A stretch of 5,995 nt of DNA from Acidimicrobiaceae bacterium (GTDB lineage: Bacteria; Actinomycetota; Acidimicrobiia; Acidimicrobiales; RAAP-2), in the NCBI GenBank assembly GCA_003135595.1, contig PLCI01000055.1, positions 22,317 through 28,311 of the forward strand, in the 5' to 3' direction. Position numbers and translations under genes: made by a program. Under the pieces are notes generated by a model. The model worked only from the letters and a program-made list of their open reading frames with translations, ran no database searches and was not told the origin of the DNA. Shown piece after piece: positions 1-5,266 of the stretch (position 1 is the stretch's first letter; every line of letters begins with the position of its first letter).

Positions 1-90
1 CTGTACTTCAAGCGCGCCAAGAGCTCCGAGCTGCTGTTGGGCGACCCGGCGTACCACCGCGAGCTGCTCGCCCAGCGACTGGGCATCTAG
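1..90 (+). CDS. C-terminal end of a gene cut by the window edge, possibly acyl-CoA dehydrogenase
   Basis: An open frame enters from the left edge and stops at TAG (88-90), giving 29 residues. It begins LYFKRAKSSELLLGDPAYHR and ends LLAQRLGI. A tail of this kind, a basic aromatic stretch, then E-L-L-x-G-(D/x), then H-R, resembles the last helix of acyl-CoA dehydrogenases, flavoenzymes that oxidise acyl-CoA to enoyl-CoA. The resemblance is from memory of the family and the fragment is too short to prove it. GC-rich codons and a stop only 6 nt before the next start support a real gene read together with the hydrolase downstream. The catalytic and FAD-binding parts lie outside the window. Confidence 0.45.
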   Translation: MYFKRAKSSELLLGDPAYHRELLAQRLGI

Positions 91-96
91 CGCTTC

Positions 97-843
97 GTGC
101 CCGTCGCCGAGGAGGTCCTTGGAGCGTCCGGGACCCTCTCGGTCGTGGTCGCTTTGCCACCGTCGCGCCCCGCGGAGGGGCGTTGCCTGCTCGTCTGCCA
201 TGGCCTGCCGCTCACGAGGGGTGGCGGCCGCACCGCGGCGGGCACACTGCCCGAGCTCGCAGACCACCTTGCCGCGGAATCCGGGTGGGTGGTCGCGTCG
301 TGCTCGCTGTCCGGCGTCGGCGACAACCCAGGCACGTTCTCGGGTCCACACTGGCGAGAGGACCTCTCCGCAGTCGTCGACCACCTCGTCGTCGCGCACC
401 CGAGGCTGTGGCTGGGCGGGTTCGGCTTCGGCGGCGCACTCGCCCTGGACCACGCCGCCGACGACGACCGGATCCGAGGCGTGGCCACCTTCGCGACGCC
501 CGTCGACGTCGCGGCATGGGCGGGGAGCCCCGAGCGGTTCCACGCATCGGTCACCGCGTCCGGAGCGGTCGATCGCGCGGTGCCGCTCGACGATCCCGAG
601 ACGCTCGCCAAGGGCGTCTACTCGATCGAGCCGCTCGTCGCGGTCGCGAGGGTGCCGCCGCGCCGCGTGCTCGTGGTCCATGGTGCCGACGATCCGATCG
701 TGCCGGTTGACGCGGCGCGCCAGCTCGTGAGCGCCGCGCTCGGGCACGCCGAGCTGCGGATCATCCAGGGGGCGGGCCACTGGCTGCGCTCGGACCCGAG
801 GATGGTCGCCACGCTCATCGGCTGGCTCGACCGGAACCGTTAG
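97..843 (+). CDS. Alpha/beta-hydrolase-fold protein with Gly at the nucleophile position
   Basis: This 248-residue protein has the alpha/beta-hydrolase layout. Strand b3 and the oxyanion region contain VCHGLPLTRGGG (33-44). The nucleophile elbow reads GGFGFGG (107-113). An acid follows a late strand in VVHGADDPIVP (193-203, Asp199), and the histidine is in GAGHWLR (225-231, His228). The elbow normally reads G-x-S-x-G; here the serine position is Gly110 (GGC at 424-426), while the Asp and His remain. It is therefore unlikely to act as an ordinary serine hydrolase. It could be a non-catalytic relative, bind a ligand, or use another chemistry. There is no signal peptide or membrane segment, so it is probably cytoplasmic. 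GTG at 97 is the only sensible start, because an in-frame stop lies at 88-90. No Shine-Dalgarno is evident, so coupling to the upstream gene is likely. The substrate cannot be inferred. Confidence 0.85.
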   Translation: MPVAEEVLGASGTLSVVVALPPSRPAEGRCLLVCHGLPLTRGGGRTAAGTLPELADHLAAESGWVVASCSLSGVGDNPGTFSGPHWREDLSAVVDHLVVAHPRLWLGGFGFGGALALDHAADDDRIRGVATFATPVDVAAWAGSPERFHASVTASGAVDRAVPLDDPETLAKGVYSIEPLVAVARVPPRRVLVVHGADDPIVPVDAARQLVSAALGHAELRIIQGAGHWLRSDPRMVATLIGWLDRNR

Positions 844-1481
844 GACGAGGGCGCTGAAGGGACCGCGTCCCTGATCGCCGCGGCGAGGTCCGCGGCAGCG
901 CGCCTCGGGTCCGACGCCTCGGTGAGCGCGCGGACGACGACGAAGTGGCGGACACCGACCTCGGCAAGCGCGGCGATCGTCGCGGTCGTCACTCCCCCCG
1001 TCACGAAAACCGGCACCGTCGATCGTCGGCTCGCGAGCGCGGCGTACTCCGCCCCGGTCCCCGCGCGACCTGGCTTGGTCGGCGTCGCCTCGACAGGTCC
1101 CGCCGAGAGATAGGTGACGGGCTTGGCGATCGCGGCGTCGAGCTCGTCGGGCGAGTGCGTGGAGAGCCCGACGATCGCGTCGTCGCCCAGGACCGTGCGG
1201 CACGTCTCGACCGACAGATCCTCCTGCCCGACGTGCACGCCGTCGGCCCCGACATCAAGGGCGATGTCGGCGCGGTCGTTCACGATGAACGGGACGCCGA
1301 GATCGGCACACCTGGCTGCGAGGCGCGTCGCCGCCTCGAGGATCGCATGGTCGTCGCGGCCCTTGTCGCGTAGCTGGACGACGTCGACGCCGCCTTCGAC
1401 GCACTGGGCGACGAAACCCTCTAGGTCGTCTCTGATGGGCGTGCACAGGTACAGCGAGCGGTCGCGGAGCGACCAGGTCAC
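840..1481 (-). CDS. thiE: Thiamine-phosphate synthase ThiE
   Basis: ThiE joins HMP pyrophosphate to the thiazole phosphate to make thiamine monophosphate in the cytoplasm. The 213-residue product has the usual family length and all the TIM-barrel motifs: VVQLRDK (34-40), the NDRAD pyrimidine/phosphate motif (68-72), GVHVGQEDL (81-89), VGLSTHS (104-110), the pyrophosphate-contacting GPVEATPTKPG (128-138), and TGGV (161-164) near the C-terminus. No key motif is missing. The start is GTG at 1481-1479. It overlaps the TGA of the upstream HhH-GPD gene in GTGA, so it is probably translated by coupling from that message. No other thiamine gene is in the window. I see no TPP-riboswitch-like (thi-box) sequence in the overlap or in the 2084-2168 leader of the unit. 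The TAA stop (842-840) overlaps the TAG of the convergent hydrolase. Confidence 0.95.
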   Translation of the reverse strand: MTWSLRDRSLYLCTPIRDDLEGFVAQCVEGGVDVVQLRDKGRDDHAILEAATRLAARCADLGVPFIVNDRADIALDVGADGVHVGQEDLSVETCRTVLGDDAIVGLSTHSPDELDAAIAKPVTYLSAGPVEATPTKPGRAGTGAEYAALASRRSTVPVFVTGGVTTATIAALAEVGVRHFVVVRALTEASDPRRAAADLAAAIRDAVPSAPSS

Positions 1482-2083
1482 TCCTTGGCAGCGGCGGCCT
1501 TGTGGGCTGCCTTCATCGCCCGCTTGTGCTCGCGCACCTTCGTGTACGTGCCGCTGTCCTTGATGTCGGCGATCGAGAAGAGCGTGCCTGCGTCCCCGTA
1601 GGGCGAGCACGCCTGACGCCACCCCTTCGGTGTGCAGCCCAGCTGCTTGCCGAGGAGTGCGGTGAAGATTTTCGCCTTTGAGTCCCCGAAACCCGGGAGC
1701 GACTTGAGCCGCTTCACGAGCTCCTCGCCGCTCGCGGCGCTCGTCCAGACGGCCGAGGCGTCGCCCTTCCACTCGGTCGTCACGATCGAGGCGAACTGAT
1801 GGACACGAGTTGCCATCGCCGAGGGGAACCGGTGCAAGGCGTGCGTCCTCGTGAACAGCTCGTCGAGCACGGCGGGGTCGAGTGCCGCGATCGTCTTCGC
1901 CGTCAGTTTCTTGCCGAGTCGCTCCTCGAGCTCGAGGGGGGCAGAGAAGGCTCGCTCCATGGGCACCTGCTGGTCGAGGATCATGCCGACCGCGAGCGCG
2001 AAGGGGCTTGCTGAGAGCAGCGCGTCTGCCTTCGGCTCTCTCGCCAGGTACAGCACCACGGACGTCGTCGCCTTCTCCGCCAT
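1478..2083 (-). CDS. HhH-GPD base-excision-repair-fold protein (TIGR03252-like), function unproven
   Basis: The predicted product is 201 residues. It resembles an actinobacterial HhH-GPD family remembered as TIGR03252: an N-terminal segment with SPFALAVGMILDQQVPMERA (25-44), a helix-hairpin-helix LKSLPGFGDSKAKIF (126-140), then the conserved GKQLGCTPKGWRQA (145-158) and FSIADIKD (169-176). The tail from about 183 is rich in Lys and Ala and could contact DNA. The fold is that of DNA glycosylases such as EndoIII and MutY. However, aligning LPGFGDSKA with LPGVGRKTA of EndoIII puts Ser135 at the lyase lysine position, and no Asp falls about 18 residues later (KGW there). The reaction is therefore uncertain. 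I chose ATG 2083 because conservation begins there; an upstream in-frame ATG at 2233 would add a low-complexity stretch lying over the divergent gene. A TACCAT hexamer 7 nt upstream suggests leaderless expression. Confidence 0.87.
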   Translation of the reverse strand: MAEKATTSVVLYLAREPKADALLSASPFALAVGMILDQQVPMERAFSAPLELEERLGKKLTAKTIAALDPAVLDELFTRTHALHRFPSAMATRVHQFASIVTTEWKGDASAVWTSAASGEELVKRLKSLPGFGDSKAKIFTALLGKQLGCTPKGWRQACSPYGDAGTLFSIADIKDSGTYTKVREHKRAMKAAHKAAAAKE

Positions 2084-2090
2084 CGACGGG

Positions 2091-2096
2091 ATGGTA
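2091..2096 (-). promoter_or_regulatory. Candidate -10 element for a leaderless HhH-GPD/thiE transcript
   Basis: On the minus strand TACCAT matches the actinobacterial -10 pattern TAnnnT and ends 7 nt before the ATG at 2083. That would place the transcription start at or next to the start codon, giving a leaderless mRNA. No Shine-Dalgarno precedes the ATG, which fits. A convincing -35 box is absent: the nearest candidate, TTGGGG (2122-2117), is about 20 nt away. TAnnnT is short, so chance occurrence is possible. Confidence 0.3.
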
Positions 2097-2134
2097 CCGC
2101 GCGGTGCGTCCGTGTTCCCCAACTTTCCGGGAGA

Positions 2135-2140
2135 TAGGTT
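2135..2140 (+). promoter_or_regulatory. Candidate -10 element for the DUF998 gene
   Basis: TAGGTT, within GATAGGTT, matches TAnnnT in an otherwise GC-rich divergent intergenic region. It would start transcription near 2147, about 20 nt before the chosen ATG at 2169. No good -35 hexamer is visible at 16-18 nt, and no Shine-Dalgarno precedes 2169. If it is real, the alternative in-frame ATG at 2091 could not be used from this promoter. Confidence 0.28.
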
Positions 2141-2168
2141 CGCGCCGAGTGCGCCCTCCCCGTCTCCT

Positions 2169-2801
2169 ATGCCGCCCGGCGATGTCGTGAGCGGCACCGT
2201 CGAGATCGCGGGCGCCGTCTCGCTCGCGGGCACCGCGTGTGCGATCGGCGCGCTCGGGTACCTCCACGCGGCGCCGACGGGGCTGTCCCCGTTGCGCAGC
2301 GCCGTCAGCGAGTACGGGATCTCGCCGTACCGCGCGGGCTACCGGGCTCTCACGATCTCGATGGGCGTGGCTGGCGCGTCGATCTCCGTCGCGCTCGACC
2401 GCGCGCTGCACGGGTCGGGCGTGGCAGAGGTCGTCGTGCTGGTAGGGGTCTTCTCGCTCGCGCGGCTCGCGATCAGCTGGTTCCCGATGGACGCGCGAGG
2501 CTCGCCGAGGACCTCGACGGGGGCGGCGCACGCGCTGCTCGCCATCGCGACCTTCGTCTCGGTCGCCACCGCCGCGATCCGGCTCTGCCGGGTCCTCGAG
2601 CGCGACGCCGGGTGGACCACGCTCGCGAACCTCTCGCGGGGGCTCGGCTGGGCGATGGTGGCGTGCTTCGGGGTGATGGTGCTCTCGCGCATTGGTCCAG
2701 ACCTGCGTCGGGCGTTCGGCGCGATCGAGCGGGCCCTGTACGTCGCGATCCTCACCTGGTTAGTCGTCATCGGGGTGGCGTGCGCCACCGGCCAGCTCTG
2801 A
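2169..2801 (+). CDS. DUF998-family six-helix membrane protein
   Basis: The product is 210 residues and strongly hydrophobic. Membrane segments are expected at about 11-34, 57-77, 87-105, 118-141, 157-175 and 188-207. After helix 1 comes PTGLSPLRSAVSEYGISPYR (36-55), the typical DUF998 loop (L-x-P-x-(R)-x-x-(V/I)-S-x-Y/L-G). After helix 3 comes SWFPMDARG (103-111), and a histidine at the start of helix 4 (GAAHALLA, 118-125) completes the recognisable pattern. The family's role is not established; it is an inner-membrane protein in actinobacteria with no assigned substrate. ATG 2169 is preferred because the hydrophobic segment starts soon after it. ATG 2091, in frame, would add 26 Pro/Ser-rich residues and remains possible. 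The gene is divergent from the HhH-GPD gene, with 85 nt between the chosen starts, and stands alone in its direction before the Rrf2 gene. Confidence 0.85.
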   Translation: MPPGDVVSGTVEIAGAVSLAGTACAIGALGYLHAAPTGLSPLRSAVSEYGISPYRAGYRALTISMGVAGASISVALDRALHGSGVAEVVVLVGVFSLARLAISWFPMDARGSPRTSTGAAHALLAIATFVSVATAAIRLCRVLERDAGWTTLANLSRGLGWAMVACFGVMVLSRIGPDLRRAFGAIERALYVAILTWLVVIGVACATGQL

Positions 2802-2835
2802 GGCCCGGCTGGGTGCACGGCGCGCGAAGCCGGCC
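2802..2835 (+). terminator. Possible hairpin after the DUF998 gene
   Basis: Immediately after the TGA, GGCCCGGCT (2802-2810) can pair with AGCCGGCC (2828-2835) with one bulged C, leaving a 17-nt loop. It is the only notable hairpin at this 3' end. No T-run follows, so it is not a classical intrinsic terminator. It may slow polymerase, protect the 3' end, or be a chance product of high GC. Confidence 0.3.
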
Positions 2836-2841
2836 GCTCAT

Positions 2842-2863
2842 GACGTGCGCGGACTGACACGTC
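2842..2863. promoter_or_regulatory. Inverted repeat, candidate operator of the Rrf2 gene
   Basis: GACGTG (2842-2847) and CACGTC (2858-2863) are exact inverted 6-bp arms separated by 10 bp. The element lies 16 bp before the GTG start of the Rrf2 regulator and overlaps where a -35 box would sit relative to the -10-like hexamer at 2867. Rrf2 regulators bind dyad sites as dimers and often repress their own gene, so an autoregulatory operator is a reasonable inference. The arms are short, so a chance match in GC-rich DNA is possible. Confidence 0.35.
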
Positions 2864-2866
2864 GGG

Positions 2867-2872
2867 CAGAAT
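2867..2872 (+). promoter_or_regulatory. Candidate -10 element for a leaderless Rrf2 transcript
   Basis: CAGAAT differs from TAGAAT, a good -10 sequence, by one base and ends 6 nt before the GTG start at 2879. Transcription would begin at or beside the start codon. The area is unusually AT-rich for this window (AGAATCAAGT), and no Shine-Dalgarno is present before the GTG. Both fit a leaderless message. No clear -35 box is seen. Confidence 0.38.
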
Positions 2873-2878
2873 CAAGTC

Positions 2879-3331
2879 GTGCAGATCCCCGCAAAGGCCG
2901 ACTACGGCATCCGAGCGATGCTCACGCTCGCCAACTCTTCGACCTCACTCAGTGCCGAGCACCTCGCCGAGGAGCAGGGCCTCCCGCCCCGGTTCCTGGG
3001 CGCCATCCTGTCCGACCTGCGACGAGCGGGCCTCCTCGTGAGCCAGCGCGGCTCGGAGGGTGGCTACCAGCTCTCGCGGCCACCGAGCGAGATCTCGATC
3101 GCCGACGCCCTCCGAGCGATCAGCGGGCCGATGGCGGGCGTGCGCGGCCTGCGCCCCGAGACGCTCTCCTACGACGGCGCGGCGACGAGCCTGGTCGACG
3201 TGTGGGTCGCGGTGCGCGCGGTGCTGCGCAACCTGCTCGAGCACGTGACCCTGGAGCAGGTGGCGGCGGGCACGCTCCCGTCGCTGGTCACGAAGCTGAC
3301 CAAGGACCCGGACGCCTGGCAGCCACGCTGA
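2879..3331 (+). CDS. Rrf2-family transcriptional regulator without Fe-S cysteines
   Basis: The 150-residue product starts MQIPAKADYGIRAML, the family's typical first helix. It then has a winged helix-turn-helix: AEHLAEEQGLPPRFLGAILS (26-45) contains the turn and the start of the recognition helix, and SQRGSEGGYQLSRPPSEISI (55-74) is the wing. IADALRAISGPM (74-85) leads into the dimer helix, VWVAVRAVLRNLLEHVTLEQV (108-128). IscR and NsrR hold an Fe-S cluster with three cysteines in the region after the wing; here that region reads GVRGLRPETLSYDGAAT and the protein has no cysteine. It resembles an actinobacterial clade that, as I recall, includes the Rrf2 protein beside the mycobacterial cysDN genes, but no sulfur gene is seen here. 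The effector is unknown. The start is GTG, with an inverted repeat and a possible leaderless promoter upstream. Confidence 0.9.
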   Translation: MQIPAKADYGIRAMLTLANSSTSLSAEHLAEEQGLPPRFLGAILSDLRRAGLLVSQRGSEGGYQLSRPPSEISIADALRAISGPMAGVRGLRPETLSYDGAATSLVDVWVAVRAVLRNLLEHVTLEQVAAGTLPSLVTKLTKDPDAWQPR

Positions 3332-3333
3332 GC

Positions 3334-3807
3334 GTGCGACGGGTGCACACCGACGGCGCGTGCCGCGGCAATCCCGGGCCCGGCGGGTGGGCGTGGGCTG
3401 ACGACCGGGGCGCGTACGCGTCGGGGCACGAACCTCGGACCACCAACCAGCGCATGGAGATCACCGCGGTGATCGAGGCGCTGCGCGACCATGCGGGCTC
3501 AGGCCCGATCGAGATCGTGAGCGACTCCACCTACGTCGTCAACTGCTTCCGGGACCGCTGGTACGAGGGCTGGCGACGCAGGTCCTGGAAGAACACGCAA
3601 GGCAAGCTCGTCGCCAACCGCGACCTGTGGGAGCCGCTGATCGAGCTCGCGACCGCCCACGGCGCCGAGGTCACCTTCACGTGGGTGAAGGGCCACTCCG
3701 GCGACAAGATGAACGACCTCGTCGACGAGCTCGCGACGAGGGCTGCGGACGCGGGCGTCGGCGTCGCGGGCCGAGACGGAGCCGGAAAGGCAAATCGGGA
3801 TCGGTAG
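3334..3807 (+). CDS. rnhA: Ribonuclease HI
   Basis: RNase HI cuts the RNA strand of RNA:DNA hybrids, removing primers and R-loops in the cytoplasm. The 157-residue product matches the bacterial length. It opens with RRVHTDGACRGNPGPGGWAW and carries TTNQRMEITAVIEAL (36-50), VSDSTYVV (62-69), the basic handle from about 75 to 98 with GWRRRSWKNTQGK (79-91), and TWVKGHSGD (116-124). All catalytic positions are intact: Asp7, Glu42, Asp64, His121 and Asp131. GTG 3334 is taken as the start because it is 2 nt after the TGA of the Rrf2 gene and fits the family N-terminus; GTG 3343 would leave only one residue before HTDGAC. No Shine-Dalgarno is seen, so translation is probably coupled to the regulator gene. 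The last 18 residues are a Gly- and charge-rich tail of no obvious function. Confidence 0.95.
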   Translation: MRRVHTDGACRGNPGPGGWAWADDRGAYASGHEPRTTNQRMEITAVIEALRDHAGSGPIEIVSDSTYVVNCFRDRWYEGWRRRSWKNTQGKLVANRDLWEPLIELATAHGAEVTFTWVKGHSGDKMNDLVDELATRAADAGVGVAGRDGAGKANRDR

Positions 3808-3823
3808 GCTCGGGAGGGATCGG
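3797..3823 (+). promoter_or_regulatory. Candidate -10 box between two direct repeats upstream of the E3 gene
   Basis: GGGATCGG occurs twice, at 3797-3804 and 3816-3823, 19 bp apart start to start. Between the copies lies TAGGCT (3805-3810), which matches TAnnnT and includes the TAG stop of rnhA. It would start transcription near 3817 and give a leader of about 34 nt containing the strong ribosome binding site. No -35 box is visible. Neither the repeat nor the promoter is certain. Confidence 0.28.
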
Positions 3824-3837
3824 ACGACTCGCCGACC

Positions 3838-3845
3838 GGAAGGGA
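3838..3845 (+). promoter_or_regulatory. Ribosome binding site of the dihydrolipoamide dehydrogenase gene
   Basis: GGAAGGGA lies 5 nt before ATG 3851 and is the clearest Shine-Dalgarno sequence in the window. It fixes this start and suggests independent, efficient initiation, unlike the other starts here, which are coupled or look leaderless. Confidence 0.6.
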
Positions 3846-3850
3846 CCTGC

Positions 3851-5266
3851 ATGCCCGCCCAGCACTCGAACCACGACGTCGTCGTCATCGGTGGCGGTCC
3901 GGGTGGCTACGCGGCGGCGCTCTACGGCGCGTCGGCGGGGCTCAACGTCGCGATCGTGGAGCGCGACAAGGTCGGCGGCACGTGCCTGCACCGGGGCTGC
4001 GTCCCGGCCAAGGAGTTCCTCGAGACCGCCCACGTCCACCGGACGCTGCGCCATGCGGGCGACTTCGGCTTCACGACAGGGCAGATCACGACCGACTTCG
4101 CCGTCAGCCAGCAGCGCAAGCAGGCAGTGGTCGACGGACTCTTCAAGGGCCTGAGCGGGCTCCTCGCGGGGCGCAAGGTGACGGTTGTGACGGGCACGGG
4201 GCGCCTGCGCGCCGACCGCACGGTCGAGATCGTCGACGGCGACGACGCGGGGTCGATCCTGACCGCGCCGTCGGTGGTCCTCGCCGCGGGCTCGGTGCCG
4301 CGCACGCTGCCGGGCTTCGAGGTCGACGCCAAGCTCGTCTACACGTCCGACGAGTTCTTGGACCTCTCTGTGCTGCCGACCAGCGCCGCGGTCATCGGCG
4401 GCGGCGCGATCGGCTGCGAGTTCGCGTCGATGCTCGCGGACATGGGCGTCGCGGTCACCGTCCTCGAGGCGCTGCCGTCGATCCTCGTCGGCTGCGACAC
4501 CGACGTCGCCGCGGTTGCCCAGCGGGCCTTCAAGAAGAAGGGCATCGACATCCGGACCAACGCGAAGGTCACCGGCCACGTCCCCTCAGCGTCTGGCACG
4601 TCGATCACCCTCGAGGGATCCGACCCGGTGGCGGTCGACTGCGTCATCGTGTCGGTGGGTCGACGGCCCTGCACCGACGGGCTGCTCGAGGAGGGCACCG
4701 GCGTGGTCCTCGACGCGCGTGGCTTCGTCGTCGCAGACCCGCTCATGCGCACGGGCGCGCCGGGTGTCTACGCCGTCGGCGACCTCGTCGCGGGCACCCC
4801 CCAGCTCGCGCACGTCGGGTTCGCCGAGGCGATCGTCGCGATCAAGGACATCCTCAATGAGCCGGCGGTCCCCGTCGACTACGACCGCGTGCCCTGGGCG
4901 ATCTACTCGGACCCCGAGATCGCGTTCTGCGGGCTGACCGAGGCGGTCGCCCGCGAGCGCGGCTACGACGTGGTCGTGAAGAAGGACCCCTTCGCAGGCA
5001 ACAGCCGCGCGCGGATCATCGGCGACACCGACGGCGTCGTGAAGGTCATCGCCGAGCGCCGAGCGGACGGGACCGCCGGGCAGCTGCTGGGCGTGCACAT
5101 GGCGGGACCGTGGGTCACCGAGCAGCTCGGCGCCGGTTACTACGCGGTCAACTGGGAAGCGACCGCCGAAGAGGCTGCGGCGCTCATCCAACCGCACCCC
5201 TCGCTCTCGGAGACATTCGGCGAGACGCTGCTCGCGCTCGCCGGTCGCGGCCTGCACGTTGCCTGA
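3851..5266 (+). CDS. lpdA: Dihydrolipoamide dehydrogenase (E3)
   Basis: E3 reoxidises the dihydrolipoyl arm of 2-oxo acid dehydrogenase complexes, passing electrons through a disulfide and FAD to NAD+. The 471-residue protein has normal length. It shows the FAD dinucleotide fold VVIGGGPGGYAAA (11-23), the redox disulfide in GGTCLHRGCVPAKEFL (43-58; Cys45, Cys50), an ATG-like LAAGSVPR (144-151), the NAD fold AVIGGGAIGCEFAS (180-193), a second FAD contact VYAVGDLV (306-313), LAHVGFAEAI (319-328), and a dimer domain ending with the His-Glu pair in HPSLSE (449-454). CLHRGCVPAK in place of the common CLNxGCIPSK looks like a normal actinobacterial variant. The start has a strong Shine-Dalgarno. The end overlaps the E2 gene by 8 nt, so the two are surely one operon. 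Mercuric and glutathione reductases share the fold, but the motifs and E2 neighbour favour E3. Confidence 0.96.
   Translation: MPAQHSNHDVVVIGGGPGGYAAALYGASAGLNVAIVERDKVGGTCLHRGCVPAKEFLETAHVHRTLRHAGDFGFTTGQITTDFAVSQQRKQAVVDGLFKGLSGLLAGRKVTVVTGTGRLRADRTVEIVDGDDAGSILTAPSVVLAAGSVPRTLPGFEVDAKLVYTSDEFLDLSVLPTSAAVIGGGAIGCEFASMLADMGVAVTVLEALPSILVGCDTDVAAVAQRAFKKKGIDIRTNAKVTGHVPSASGTSITLEGSDPVAVDCVIVSVGRRPCTDGLLEEGTGVVLDARGFVVADPLMRTGAPGVYAVGDLVAGTPQLAHVGFAEAIVAIKDILNEPAVPVDYDRVPWAIYSDPEIAFCGLTEAVARERGYDVVVKKDPFAGNSRARIIGDTDGVVKVIAERRADGTAGQLLGVHMAGPWVTEQLGAGYYAVNWEATAEEAAALIQPHPSLSETFGETLLALAGRGLHVA

Noticed and set aside
2084..2233. A longer HhH-GPD protein starting at ATG 2233.
   Set aside because: The extra 50 residues are low-complexity, lie over the start of the divergent membrane protein gene, and precede the point where family similarity begins.
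840..2531. A 563-codon minus-strand open frame covering thiE and far upstream.
   Set aside because: Only its last part (1481-840) is ThiE. The upstream part is Arg-rich low-complexity sequence antisense to or out of frame with the HhH-GPD and DUF998 genes, a usual result of high GC, so it is not a fusion protein.
2845..3807. A 320-codon plus-strand frame suggesting an N-terminal extension of RNase HI.
   Set aside because: The first 163 codons are out of frame with the Rrf2 gene and Arg/Pro-rich. RNase HI homology starts at 3334, and the Rrf2 protein is unmistakable.
3820..3835. Hairpin TCGG/CCGA before the E3 start as a terminator or riboswitch.
   Set aside because: Only 4-bp arms with an 8-nt loop and no T-run; expected by chance at this GC content.
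3677..4579. A 300-codon minus-strand open frame opposite rnhA and the E3 gene.
   Set aside because: Composition is Arg/Asp/Ala-rich with no motif, and the plus strand has well-recognised enzymes throughout.
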